A stretch of DNA of 64,000 nt from assembly GCA_036227345.1 (NCBI GenBank), contig CP109468.1:8866001-8930000 (forward strand), written 5' to 3'. The position numbers and the translations under genes were made by a program. This DNA comes from Streptomyces sp. NBC_01463 (GTDB lineage Bacteria > Actinomycetota > Actinomycetes > Streptomycetales > Streptomycetaceae). This document shows positions 53,598 through 62,511 of this stretch, piece after piece. Every line of letters begins with the position of its first letter. Position 1 is the first letter of the stretch. Under the pieces are notes generated by a model, which was given only the letters and a program-made list of their open reading frames with translations, was not told the origin of the DNA and made no database searches.

Positions 53598-54931
53598 GCC
53601 GCACGAGCCATCCGCACCGCAAGAACCGGCTGAAGATCGCCTTCATCGGCGCCGGCAGCGTCGTCTTCACCCAAGGGTTGCTTGCCGACCTGTTCGCGTT
53701 TCCCGAGCTCGGGGACGTTCTTATCGCGCTGCACGACATCGACCCGGAGCGCCTGGCCACCGCGCAGGCTGCCGCCACGTACATCGCGCGGCACCAGGGC
53801 GCGCACGCCACCGTCACCGCGCACGCCGACCGCCGCGCGGCCCTGGCCGACGCCGACTTCGTCATCAACATCGTGCAGATCGGCATGGGGGAGGCCACCC
53901 GCACCGACTTCGAGGTCCCGGCCCGCTTCGGGCTGCGTCAGACCATCGGCGACACCCTCGGCATCGGCGGGATCTTCCGGGCCCTGCGCACCTTCCCCTT
54001 CCTCAAGGAGCTCGGCGCGGACATGTCTCAGGTGTGTCCGGACGCGTGGTTGCTCAACTACACCAACCCCATGGCCATGAACGTCCAGTACCTCGGCGCC
54101 GCCACCGGACTCACCAAGGTCGTCGGTCTGTGCCACTCGGTGTACTGGACGATGCAGGACCTGGCGAAGCTGGTGAACGTCCCCTACGAGGAGATCACCT
54201 ACCGGGCCGCCGGCGTCAACCACCAGGCCTGGGTGCTGCGGTTCGAGCACGAAGGCCGCGATCTCTATCCGGTGCTCGACGAACTGATCGCCTCCGACGA
54301 GCAGTTGAGGCGGCGGGTGCGCGTCGACATGTACCGGCGGCTCGGCCACTACCCGACCGAGACCAGCGAGCACTCCAGCGAGTACGTGCCGTGGTACCTC
54401 CACCATGACGGGGAGGTCGAGCGGCTGCGGCTGCCGGTCGGCGCCTATCTGGGGATCGTCGACGACAACGTGGCCCAGTACCTCCGTACGAAGGACGCGC
54501 TCGCCGCCGGGGAGCCACTGGCGGTGGAGGGAACCCTGGAGTACGCCCCGCAGATCATCCACAGCGTCGTCACCGGCACCCCGCGCACCGTGTACGGCAA
54601 CGTCCCCAACCGCGGCCTGATCGACAACCTGCCCGCACACGGCGTCGTCGAAGTGCCGTGCCTGGTCGACGCCTCCGGAGTCCAGCCCACGAGGATCGGA
54701 GAGCTGCCGCCCCAGCTGGCGGCGCTCAACCGTACGTACCTCAGCGCCAACGACCTGGTGGTGCGGGCCGCGCTCGAGGACGAGCCGCGGCACATCCGGC
54801 ACGCCGCCATGACCGACCCCGCGACGGCGGCCGCGCTGCCCGTGGAGCGGATCTGGCAGCTGTGCGACGCCATGGTGCGGGCGCACGGAGAGCGCCTGCA
54901 GCCGGGGCTGCGGGCGCTGCTCGGCGACTGA
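53594..54931 (+). CDS. GH4 family alpha-galactosidase-like glycosidase
   Basis: A 445-residue cytoplasmic enzyme of GH4 (MelA/AglA type), which uses NAD+ and Mn2+ in an oxidation-elimination mechanism. Seen: NAD-binding KIAFIGAGSVVFTQGLLADLF, LHDIDPERL, NIVQIGMGEATRTDF, GIFRALRTFPFLKEL, LNYTNPMAMN, the metal Cys in VGLCHSVYWTM, and GVNHQAWVLRFEHEGRDLYPVL with the second metal ligand His. The GIGGIFRALRT segment is the pattern of alpha-galactosidases. No signal peptide. ATG 53594 overlaps the kinase stop by 4 bases. A 10-bp-stem hairpin follows. Confidence 0.92.
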   Translation: MSRTSHPHRKNRLKIAFIGAGSVVFTQGLLADLFAFPELGDVLIALHDIDPERLATAQAAATYIARHQGAHATVTAHADRRAALADADFVINIVQIGMGEATRTDFEVPARFGLRQTIGDTLGIGGIFRALRTFPFLKELGADMSQVCPDAWLLNYTNPMAMNVQYLGAATGLTKVVGLCHSVYWTMQDLAKLVNVPYEEITYRAAGVNHQAWVLRFEHEGRDLYPVLDELIASDEQLRRRVRVDMYRRLGHYPTETSEHSSEYVPWYLHHDGEVERLRLPVGAYLGIVDDNVAQYLRTKDALAAGEPLAVEGTLEYAPQIIHSVVTGTPRTVYGNVPNRGLIDNLPAHGVVEVPCLVDASGVQPTRIGELPPQLAALNRTYLSANDLVVRAALEDEPRHIRHAAMTDPATAAALPVERIWQLCDAMVRAHGERLQPGLRALLGD

Positions 54932-54940
54932 CCCGAGGCA

Positions 54941-54974
54941 CCCGGTCCGGCCCCCGCACGTGGACCGGACCGGG
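54941..54974. terminator. terminator hairpin between GH4 and DUF4832 genes
   Basis: CCCGGTCCGG (54941-54950) pairs perfectly with CCGGACCGGG (54965-54974), loop of 14 bases, 10 bp after the GH4 stop. It separates two convergent transcripts and may serve both. Confidence 0.75.
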
Positions 54975-55131
54975 ACGGGCCTCCGCTGCCTTGACCGTCC
55001 TGCTCGAAGTACGCGACGAGGCCGGCGTCCAGGTCCGGGACCGTACGCGGAGTGCCCCGTCCCGCAGCGACTCCGTGGCCCGCACACCGGCCGCCCGGAA
55101 GGGGACGGCCGGCGCGCGGGGGCGGAGCCGC

Positions 55132-57150
55132 TCAGCTGATGGTGATCCGGTCGATGTCGGGTGCCCAGCCGGACGGATTGGCGAGGGTGACGCTGTTGCC
55201 CGTCCCGGCCTGGAGGGTGAGCTGCACCGTGGCCGTCGACGTGGTCGACCAGTCGGCCGTCGGGCCGAACCGGACGGTCTGCGCGGTGCCACTGTTGGCC
55301 CGTACGGTGGCGCTGCGGGCCACGGCGGTGGCGTAGTGCAGGGTCACCGTGCGGGTTCCGCCGCTGCCGCCGTCGATCCCGTTGACGGTGAGCGTGGCGC
55401 CGTTGCCGAGATAGCCGACCTTGGCGCCGCCGGAGCAGCCCGCGCAGGCGGCGGAGACGGCGCCGCCCGTGAGGGTGTTGCCGGCGGCCTCGGCCTCGTA
55501 GCTCTTCGGGCCGGAGCCCTGGCCCGCGCCGACGGTCATGCCGCCGAGGTCGAGCCAGCCGTCCGCGTGCTGTCCGGCGTTGGCGAAGCGCAGCTTCTTG
55601 GCCGCGGAACTCACGTCCTCCAGCGGGTTCTTGACCTTCATCACGAGCTGGTAGTCACCGGTGGCCACCGACGACAGGTCCACGTCCGTGTCGAAGTACT
55701 GCGGGCGGCCGTAGTCGAGATACGTGGGGTCGGAGCCCACGTTCCAGTCCGGGAAGGCGCGGATCGTCAGCGGCATGACCTTGCGCAGGTCCCATGAGGT
55801 GTTCCAGGACTTGACCAGGTTCCCGGCGGAGTCCTTGAGCCCGAGGCTGACCTGCCACGGGTAGTAGAACGGTGCCACACCGTTGTTGCTGATCTGCACG
55901 CCGACCTTGGTGCTGCCCTGTGCGCTGCTGTGGAAGTAGGCGTTCCTGACGCTCAGGTCGTAGCCCATGAGCCGGACCGCGGCGGCCACCTTGGGGTCGC
56001 CGGCGGCGTACTCGCCACTGCGCTCGTTGATCTTCCAGGTGGTGTGCTCCAGCTCGATGCACGCCTTCATGTTGTCCACGGAGCCCGACCCGCCGGGCCA
56101 GTCCGCGAAGGCCGTGCTCTGGATCTCGGGACGGACCTCGCCACCCATGGAGGCGGTGATCCACTTGTTCTCCACGCCCTGTTCGAAGGCCTTCTGCAGC
56201 TGGGCCCAGGGCGCTCCGCCCATGGACGTCGGCAGCGTCACACCGGCCGCGGGACTGCCCTCGCGGTAGCAGAAGGAGTCGTCGTGGTAGCCGATGGCCG
56301 GCAGACCGTTGGCGGCGCCGCCCGCGGACTCCGGGTAGCGGACCTCGAGGCGGGTCTTCTTGAAGGCGTTGTTGTACGCGTTGATCAGTTCGGCGCCGTG
56401 CGCGTCGGTCGGCATGTAGTCCGGGTACGAGTCGCCCGACGTGTCGGTGTCGTACGGCCAGGTGTGCCATTCGCCCCACAGGCCGACCAGGCCCAGGTGG
56501 ATGTAGCCCAGGCGCGGGTCGCCGTCGTAGCGCGCACCGAAGGCGGCGATGAAGTCCTTGAGCCCGCCGAGGAGGTCCGGGTCGTCGTAGTCCGGGCTGG
56601 TCGTGCCCCAGTACGCGTTGTCGCGGTTCGCCACCTTTCCGGCGAAGCAGGGCGGGATGGCGTTGGCGGGGTGGGTGCCGGTGCCGGTGCCGCCCGGATA
56701 CTCGATGTAGAAGCGGATCGCCGCCTGGTGGCCTTCCTCGCCGATCTCCTGCAGCGCGCTGTCCAGGACGGACCAGTTGTAACTCCGGCAGTCCGAGGCG
56801 TTGTTCATGACCTCGGACAGACCGAAGTACGCCCAGGTCAGCGAGTGCGGGTAGCCCGCGTTCTGGTCGCCGCCCGGCTGGTAGAAGCGGGCGAAGCCCT
56901 TGAGCGGGTTGTCCACGGGGGAGTCGCCCGCGGCGAGTGCGTGGACCGGCAGCGCGGGGTCCGGCGACGGGCCGGGCGCCGGGCGGGCGGGGACTCCCGC
57001 CGCCACCGGAGCGGGGGCCTTCACGCGGGCCCGGGCGTCGGGATCCGCGGCCTGGGCGCCGGACGGCAGCGCCACCAGGGCGAGGGCCGCGGCCGCGGCG
57101 CACAGGGCTGCCGAGAGCCCTCTGCCGCGTCTGCGCAATGACGTACGCAT
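55132..57150 (-). CDS. secreted DUF4832 protein with C-terminal carbohydrate-binding module
   Basis: A 672-residue exported protein; signal cleavage is expected after GAQA near residue 34. The main part opens with the NPLKGFARFYQPGG motif of DUF4874/DUF4832 proteins and has barrel-like segments (LTWAYFGLSEVMNN, AAIRFYIEYPGG, LGYIHLGLVGLWGEWHTWP, NKWITASMGGEVRPEIQ). The GLWGEWHTW glutamate could be catalytic (inference). A middle beta-sandwich (LSVRNAYFHSS...VGVQISNNGVAPFYYPW) and a C-terminal CBM6/35-like domain (YEAEAAGNTLTGG...WAPDIDRITIS) follow. Divergent from the second importer; GGAGG 7 bases before ATG 57150. No enzyme activity is established for the family. Confidence 0.82.
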   Translation of the reverse strand: MRTSLRRRGRGLSAALCAAAAALALVALPSGAQAADPDARARVKAPAPVAAGVPARPAPGPSPDPALPVHALAAGDSPVDNPLKGFARFYQPGGDQNAGYPHSLTWAYFGLSEVMNNASDCRSYNWSVLDSALQEIGEEGHQAAIRFYIEYPGGTGTGTHPANAIPPCFAGKVANRDNAYWGTTSPDYDDPDLLGGLKDFIAAFGARYDGDPRLGYIHLGLVGLWGEWHTWPYDTDTSGDSYPDYMPTDAHGAELINAYNNAFKKTRLEVRYPESAGGAANGLPAIGYHDDSFCYREGSPAAGVTLPTSMGGAPWAQLQKAFEQGVENKWITASMGGEVRPEIQSTAFADWPGGSGSVDNMKACIELEHTTWKINERSGEYAAGDPKVAAAVRLMGYDLSVRNAYFHSSAQGSTKVGVQISNNGVAPFYYPWQVSLGLKDSAGNLVKSWNTSWDLRKVMPLTIRAFPDWNVGSDPTYLDYGRPQYFDTDVDLSSVATGDYQLVMKVKNPLEDVSSAAKKLRFANAGQHADGWLDLGGMTVGAGQGSGPKSYEAEAAGNTLTGGAVSAACAGCSGGAKVGYLGNGATLTVNGIDGGSGGTRTVTLHYATAVARSATVRANSGTAQTVRFGPTADWSTTSTATVQLTLQAGTGNSVTLANPSGWAPDIDRITIS

Positions 57151-57218
57151 GGATCAACCTCCAGGGGACGGGGGGAGTTGCAGGTCGGTTCCGGGAGTCC
57201 GGTCGTCACCGGTTTTAT

Positions 57219-57248
57219 GCGACAGCATTGACAAAGTTTCGCTGTTGC
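57219..57248. promoter_or_regulatory. inverted repeat over the importer-2 promoter
   Basis: GCGACAGC (57219-57226) and GCTGTTGC (57241-57248) form a dyad with one mismatch around a TTGACA box at 57228-57233. A weak -10 (CAATAT, 57253-57258) follows. It lies between the divergent DUF4832 and importer-2 genes, a good site for the ROK regulator. Confidence 0.5.
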
Positions 57249-57317
57249 TCATCAATATGTGTGCACGGCGCCACGCTGACAAGAGGTGCGGCGCGAGATC
57301 TCTTCGGAGGCGTAACC

Positions 57318-58271
57318 ATGGGCGCCAACACGGCAGTTGCGCCGCCGCACAAGGGCACCGGCCTACCGGGCGACCGGGCGGACGAGCCGAAAAGGGCACG
57401 TGACCGACGTGACGACCGCAAGGCGGCCTGGCTCTTCCTGGCACCCGCCCTGGCCGGCTTCGCGCTCTTCTACGCGTATCCGACGCTCCGCGGCGTCTAC
57501 TACTCGCTCACCGACTACAACATGCTGGCCCCGCCGAACTTCGTCGGCGGCGAGAACTACGCGGACCTCATCGGTGACGAACAGTTCTGGAACGCGCTCA
57601 AGGTCACCGCCTCCTACGTGGTCCTCAACATCGGTTCACAGACCGCGCTCGCGCTGCTGCTCGCCGCACTCATGCACCGGCTGACCCGGTCGGTGGCGCT
57701 GCGGGCGATGCTGTTGGTGCCGTGGCTCGTGCCGAACGTGACCGTGGGACTGCTGTGGATGTGGCTTCTCGACGCCAACCTGGGCCTCGTCAACCACATC
57801 CTGGACGCCCTCGGCCTCGGCACCACCGGCTTCTTCACCTCGCCCGACCTGGCCATGCCGACCATCGCCGCGGTCAACGCCTGGGCGTACACCGGCTACA
57901 CGGCGCTGCTCCTGTACGCCGGAATGCTCCAGATCCCCCAGCACCTCTACGAGAGCGCGTCGCTGGACGGCGCGGGCGAGTGGCGGATGTTCCACCGGAT
58001 CACGCTGCCGCTGCTGCGCCCCGTACTCGCCCTGGTCCTGGTGGTCTCGCTGATCGGCTCGTTCCAGATCTTCGACACCATCGCGGTGACCACGAAGGGC
58101 GGCCCGGTCGGCGCCACCCGGGTCATCTACTACTACATCTACGAACAGGCCTTCGCACAGTTCCACATGGGGTACGCCTCGGCCGTCGCGGTGATCCTCG
58201 CGCTGCTGCTCGGTGTGCTGACCGCGGTGCAGATGCGTCTGTTGCGCGCCTCCCGCTCGGATCTGGCCTGA
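57318..58271 (+). CDS. CUT1 ABC transporter permease, MalF-like (importer 2)
   Basis: A 317-residue permease: a basic cytoplasmic start, then six membrane segments beginning AWLFLAPALAGFALFYAYPTLRGVYYSLTDYN. EAA loop: HLYESASLDGAGEWRMFHRITLPLLRP. FDTIAVTTKGGPVGATRVIYYYIYEQAF as in sugar permeases. ATG 57318 has GGAGG seven bases upstream. First gene of the second importer operon (permease, permease, binding protein, alpha-galactosidase, regulator). Confidence 0.92.
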   Translation: MGANTAVAPPHKGTGLPGDRADEPKRARDRRDDRKAAWLFLAPALAGFALFYAYPTLRGVYYSLTDYNMLAPPNFVGGENYADLIGDEQFWNALKVTASYVVLNIGSQTALALLLAALMHRLTRSVALRAMLLVPWLVPNVTVGLLWMWLLDANLGLVNHILDALGLGTTGFFTSPDLAMPTIAAVNAWAYTGYTALLLYAGMLQIPQHLYESASLDGAGEWRMFHRITLPLLRPVLALVLVVSLIGSFQIFDTIAVTTKGGPVGATRVIYYYIYEQAFAQFHMGYASAVAVILALLLGVLTAVQMRLLRASRSDLA

Positions 58272-58283
58272 GGAGAGTCGACC

Positions 58284-59300
58284 ATGACCCGCATACTGAC
58301 CCGGGCCCGTACAGCCGCCGGGCCCCGCACCTCGCACGGTGAGGACTCCCCGCTCACCGAGTCCGCTTCGATGAAGGCCGGCAGCCGCACACGGTCCCGT
58401 ATCACCACCCGTGCCGGCGGCCGCCGGAAGATCTCGCCCGGCCGGATCATCGCGTGGGCGGTGCTCGCCTCCGCCCTGGTGGCCACCCTCTTCCCCTTCT
58501 ACTGGATGATCCGCACCGCCCTGACCCCGGCGGCCGACCTCTACTCGGACTCCACCGGGCTCGTCCCCGACCACCCCACGATGATCAACTTCCTGCGGGT
58601 GCTGGGCCTGACCAGCCGGGAGGAGGCGGTGGCCGCGGGCGGCTCCGGTGCCCAGGTGGACTTCCTGCGCTACCTGCTCAACTCCGTGGTGTACAGCGGC
58701 CTGATCGCCTCCCTCCAGACGCTGTTCTGCGCGATGGCCGGCTACGCCGTCGCCCGGCTCAGGTTTCCCGGCCGCGACGCGGTGTTCGGGGTGCTGATCG
58801 CCGCGCTGATGGTGCCGCCGATCTTCACCCTGCTGCCCAACTTCGTCCTGGTGAAGAACCTCGGCTGGCTGAACACCTTCGCCGGCATGGTCGCGCCCAG
58901 CGTCCTGATGACCCCGTTCGCGGTCTTCTTCCTGCGGCAGTTCTTCCTCTCCATCCCGCGAGAGGTGGAGGAGGCCGCGGTCCTCGACGGGGTCGGCGCC
59001 TGGGGGATCTTCTGGCGGGTGGTGCTGCCGATGAGCCGCGGACCGCTGATCACCATCGGGCTCACCACCACCGTGTGGGCCTGGAAGGACTACCTCTGGC
59101 CGCTGCTGACCGGCCGTGACGAGGAGACCCGCGTGCTCACCGTCGCGCTCGGCATCTTCCAGCAACAGTCACCCAACACCCAGCCCGACTGGACCGGCAT
59201 CATGGCCGGCTCCGCGCTCTCGGTGCTGCCCGTGCTCGTCCTGCTCCTCCTGCTGGGCCGCCGCCTGGTGGAGTCGCTCAACTTCACCGGCATCAAGTAG
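58284..59300 (+). CDS. CUT1 ABC transporter permease, MalG-like (importer 2)
   Basis: A 338-residue permease with a long basic N-terminus of about 50 residues before the first of six membrane segments (RIIAWAVLASALVATLFPFYWMI). EAA loop: EVEEAAVLDGVGAWGIFWRVVLPMSRGPL. An inserted AAGGSGAQVDFLRYL stretch between segments 1 and 2 is longer than in importer 1. In-frame ATG at 58371 could be an alternative start. Twelve bases after the first permease. Confidence 0.9.
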   Translation: MTRILTRARTAAGPRTSHGEDSPLTESASMKAGSRTRSRITTRAGGRRKISPGRIIAWAVLASALVATLFPFYWMIRTALTPAADLYSDSTGLVPDHPTMINFLRVLGLTSREEAVAAGGSGAQVDFLRYLLNSVVYSGLIASLQTLFCAMAGYAVARLRFPGRDAVFGVLIAALMVPPIFTLLPNFVLVKNLGWLNTFAGMVAPSVLMTPFAVFFLRQFFLSIPREVEEAAVLDGVGAWGIFWRVVLPMSRGPLITIGLTTTVWAWKDYLWPLLTGRDEETRVLTVALGIFQQQSPNTQPDWTGIMAGSALSVLPVLVLLLLLGRRLVESLNFTGIK

Positions 59301-59360
59301 CCCCGCTCCGCAACGGCACGACTCCCATCCCGCTCAACCCGTCAAGAGAGGTACGCCATC

Positions 59361-60707
59361 ATGCGATCGACACACCGGCGCGCGGGCGCGGCCCTGCTGT
59401 GCCTGGCCGCCACCGCCGGGCTCGTGTCCTGCGGGGGATCCGACTCCGCCTCGTCCGGGACCACGCTCGACTACTGGCTCTGGGACGACAAGCAGCTCCC
59501 CGGCTACCAGGAGTGCGCGGACGCCTTCGAGAAGGCCAACCCCGACATCACCGTGAAGATCACACAGACGGCCTGGAACCAGTACTGGCAGAACCTCACC
59601 ACCCAGCTGACCTCCGGTGACGCCCCGGACGTGTGGACCGACCAGGCGACGTACTATCCGCAGTTCGCCACCAACAACCAGCTGCTCGACATCCAGCCGA
59701 TGATCGACCGGGACAGGTTCGACCTGTCCGGCTACCAGGCGGGCCTGGCCGATGTCTGGGTCAAGGACGGCAAGCGCTACGGGCTGCCGAAGGACTGGGA
59801 CAGCATGGCGCTCGTCTACAACACGACGCAGTTCGCGAAGCAGGGCGTCCCCGCCGACGAACTCGCCGACCTCAAGTGGAACCCCGACGACGGCGGGACA
59901 CTGGAGCAGGTGATCGCCAAGGCGACCGTCGACACCGAGGGCCGCAACGGACTGGACCCCGACTTCGACGAAAAGCACGTGAAGACCTACGGCTTCCTGC
60001 CGGAGTGGGCCGACGGCGCCACCGGGCAGAACGGCTGGGGCCCGCTCGCCGCATCGAACGGCTTCACCTATCTCGACAAGAACCCCTGGGGTACCCACTA
60101 CAACTTCGACGACCCCAGGCTCGCCGAGACCATCGCCTGGTTCAGGCGCCTCATCGACAAGGGCTACGCACCCCGCTTCGACAAGCAGTCGAGCGTCGGC
60201 AACACCGAACTTCTCAGCGCCGGCAAGGGCGCGATGATGATCGCGGGCTCCTGGACCATCTCCACGTTCACCGACCCCAAGGCGGGCCAGAAGTTCGCCT
60301 TCGCACCGCTGCCGACCGGCCCCGAAGGCCGCAAGAGCTCACTCAACGGTCTCTCGGACGCGATCTGGGCCGGCACCGAGCACCGGGAGGAGGCCTGGAA
60401 GTGGGTCAAGTACTTGGGCTCGCCGGAATGCCAGAACAAGGTCGGCAAGCGGGGCGTCGTCCTGCCCGCCCAGAAGTCGGGGACGGAGGCGGCGCTCGCC
60501 GCGCACAAGACGGCGGGGCGTGACGTCCACGTCTTCACCGACGTGACCACCGACAAGAACGGCACCTTCCTGCTCCCCGTCACCGAGCACGGCACCGAGA
60601 TCAACCCGCTCGTGCAGGACGCCGTCCAGTCGGTGATCCTCGGTCAGACGCAGCCCGGCCCGGCTCTGAAGGGCGTCAACGACAAGGTCAACGGACTCTT
60701 CAAGTAG
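59361..60707 (+). CDS. CUT1 sugar ABC transporter, substrate-binding lipoprotein (importer 2)
   Basis: A 448-residue solute-binding lipoprotein; lipobox LVSC, Cys24. Mature protein: LDYWLWDDKQLPGYQECADAFEKANPDITVKITQ, APDVWTDQATYYPQFATNNQLLDIQPMIDRD, GLPKDWDSMALVYNTTQFAKQGVPADEL, GAMMIAGSWTISTF. The many aromatic residues suit an oligosaccharide. Sixty bases after the permease and followed by four hairpin repeats, which probably let it be made in excess over the downstream enzyme. Confidence 0.92.
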   Translation: MRSTHRRAGAALLCLAATAGLVSCGGSDSASSGTTLDYWLWDDKQLPGYQECADAFEKANPDITVKITQTAWNQYWQNLTTQLTSGDAPDVWTDQATYYPQFATNNQLLDIQPMIDRDRFDLSGYQAGLADVWVKDGKRYGLPKDWDSMALVYNTTQFAKQGVPADELADLKWNPDDGGTLEQVIAKATVDTEGRNGLDPDFDEKHVKTYGFLPEWADGATGQNGWGPLAASNGFTYLDKNPWGTHYNFDDPRLAETIAWFRRLIDKGYAPRFDKQSSVGNTELLSAGKGAMMIAGSWTISTFTDPKAGQKFAFAPLPTGPEGRKSSLNGLSDAIWAGTEHREEAWKWVKYLGSPECQNKVGKRGVVLPAQKSGTEAALAAHKTAGRDVHVFTDVTTDKNGTFLLPVTEHGTEINPLVQDAVQSVILGQTQPGPALKGVNDKVNGLFK

Positions 60708-60719
60708 CCCGCCCGCTCG

Positions 60720-60883
60720 CCCACTTCCCTCCGCGGGGGCGGCGGCACGGACCTGTCGCCCCCACTTCCCTCCGCGGGGGCGGCGGCACGGACCTGTCGC
60801 CCCCACTTCCCTCCGCGGGGGCGGCAGCACGGACCTGTCGCCCCCACTTCCCTCCGCGGGGGCGGCGGCACGGACCTGCCGCC
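60720..60883. repeat. four tandem 41-bp hairpin repeats
   Basis: Exact 41-bp units at 60720-60760, 60761-60801, 60802-60842 and 60843-60883, differing at only one or two positions (GGCAGC in unit 3, CTGCCG in unit 4). Each unit junction forms a hairpin with CGCCCCC pairing with GGGGGCG around CGCGG. They fill the gap between the binding-protein stop and the GH36 ribosome-binding site. Confidence 0.9.
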
Positions 60884-60911
60884 CACCCCTCGTACACCTG
60901 CAAGGAGATCC

Positions 60912-62411
60912 ATGGCCCAGCTCCTCGACGTCGGCGCACACACCTTCGCCGTTGAACTCGAAGACGACGGCGCTCCCCGGCCCGTCGACGGCGGTCTGCT
61001 GCTGCCGCCCGGACGCGTCGCCGTGCTGCACGGCCTCGGCGACGCGCACTTCTACCGGCACGGACACAACTCCTGGAGCCCCTGCGGCTGGCGCAAGCTG
61101 TCCCAGGCGCCGCTGCGCATCGAGAGCGCCGAGCGCAGGCTGACTGCCGACGACACGGTCTGGGACGACCCCGCCCGCCACCACTCGTCCGCGCTCGCCG
61201 CGCTCCAGGGCCCCGACGGCCGGGTCCTGCTGCTGGGCGCTCTGGGCCTCGACATCCCGCGTCTTGCCGCCGACCGGGACACGCTCGTGGGCTGGTACGA
61301 GTCCGAGGGCGCGCCCTGGTTCCTCGCGTACGGCACCGAGGAGGAGGTCTTCGCCTCCTACGCGGCGCAGCTCGGCGAACGGCTCGGCCGCAGCACCAAG
61401 CGGGCCGGCAACGTGTGGTGCAGCTGGTACGCGTACTACGAGAACATCACCGAGGAACAGCTCACCAAGGACATCACCGCCCTGCGCGGCCTGCCGTTCG
61501 ACGTCGTGCAGGTCGACGACGGCTGGGAGCGGATGGTCGGGGACTGGGAGGCCAACGACAAGTTTCCGACCGGCATGCGGGCGTTGGCCGACCGGATCAA
61601 GGAGGCGGGGCTGCGGGCCGGCCTGTGGATCGCGCCGTTCATCGCCCTCCCGGACTCCGAAACAGCCCGTGAGAAACCGGAGTTGCTGCTGCGTGGAGAG
61701 GACGGCGAACCGGTGGTCACCGGTCACAACTGGGGCACCGGCTACTACGCGCTCGACCTCACGGTACAGGCCGCTCAGGAGCACGTGCGGACGATGATCC
61801 GGCGGGTCACCCAGGACTGGGGCTTCGGCTACCTCAAGGCCGACTTCATCGGCGCCGCCGCGGCCCCCGGCGTCCGCGCTCCGGGTATCGGCCGCGAGGA
61901 GGCGTACCGCATCGGCCTGGAGATCATCCGCGAGGCGGCGGGCCCCGACACCTATCTCCTCGGCAGTGGGGCCCCGTTGCTGCCCTCGCTCGGACTGCTC
62001 GACGGCATCCGCAGCGGCCCCGACGTGGCGCCGCAGTGGGAGCACTACGCGACCCAGGACCCCTCCGACGCCCTGGCCCGCAACGCCGTGGTCAACACCC
62101 TGCACCGGCTGTGGCAGTCACCACTGCTCGAGGTCGACCCGGACGTCGTGTACTTCCGCAGCCGGCTCAACCTCCTGACGGAGCATCAGCAGAGCTGGCT
62201 GCGCGATCTCTCCGACATCTGCGGCTTCCGGGCGGTCTCGGACCCGCCGGGCTGGCTGCACCCCGACGAGCTCCAGGCGCTCACCGACTATCTGCAGGCC
62301 CGGCCCGCGGTCCGCAGGCTCGGCCGCTACCGGTTCGCGCTCGACGGCCGCGAGGTCGACTTCACCGCGGCCGTACGGCCCGAGGGACAGCAGAGGTACC
62401 CGATCTCCTGA
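60912..62411 (+). CDS. GH36 family alpha-galactosidase-like glycosidase
   Basis: A 499-residue cytoplasmic enzyme of GH36 (alpha-galactosidase or alpha-N-acetylgalactosaminidase). N-terminal beta domain with HGHNSWSPCGW, then a TIM barrel: NVWCSWYAYYENITEEQL, VVQVDDGWERMVGDWEANDKFP, GLWIAPF, and FGYLKADFIGA with the nucleophile Asp near residue 310. GIRSGPDVAPQW holds the acid/base Asp near residue 370. Length is short for GH36 (many are about 700), missing part of the N-terminal supersandwich. No signal peptide, so it acts on imported sugars. ATG 60912 follows AAGGAG. Last enzyme of the importer-2 operon. Confidence 0.9.
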   Translation: MAQLLDVGAHTFAVELEDDGAPRPVDGGLLLPPGRVAVLHGLGDAHFYRHGHNSWSPCGWRKLSQAPLRIESAERRLTADDTVWDDPARHHSSALAALQGPDGRVLLLGALGLDIPRLAADRDTLVGWYESEGAPWFLAYGTEEEVFASYAAQLGERLGRSTKRAGNVWCSWYAYYENITEEQLTKDITALRGLPFDVVQVDDGWERMVGDWEANDKFPTGMRALADRIKEAGLRAGLWIAPFIALPDSETAREKPELLLRGEDGEPVVTGHNWGTGYYALDLTVQAAQEHVRTMIRRVTQDWGFGYLKADFIGAAAAPGVRAPGIGREEAYRIGLEIIREAAGPDTYLLGSGAPLLPSLGLLDGIRSGPDVAPQWEHYATQDPSDALARNAVVNTLHRLWQSPLLEVDPDVVYFRSRLNLLTEHQQSWLRDLSDICGFRAVSDPPGWLHPDELQALTDYLQARPAVRRLGRYRFALDGREVDFTAAVRPEGQQRYPIS

Positions 62412-62511
62412 CGGAACGCCGCAAACGGTTCCGGGCCGGCCCCGGGAATTAGTAAACTGTCCAGCGATATCCAGCGCGGTACCGCGGCCCCCCACCAGGG
62501 AGTACACAAGC

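Noticed and set aside
52277..54931. An 884-codon frame that would fuse upstream sequence to the GH4 enzyme
   Set aside because: The first 440 codons are a shadow of the permease and kinase genes. The GH4 gene has its own ATG at 53594 overlapping the kinase stop.
60720..60883. The 41-bp repeats as a CRISPR array
   Set aside because: Units are directly adjacent with no spacers, and no cas genes are present.
60339..62105. A 588-codon minus-strand frame containing repeated RRPRGGKWGRQVRAA units
   Set aside because: Produced by the 41-bp repeats and the antisense of the GH36 gene. The repeats are non-coding hairpins and the sense-strand genes are clear.
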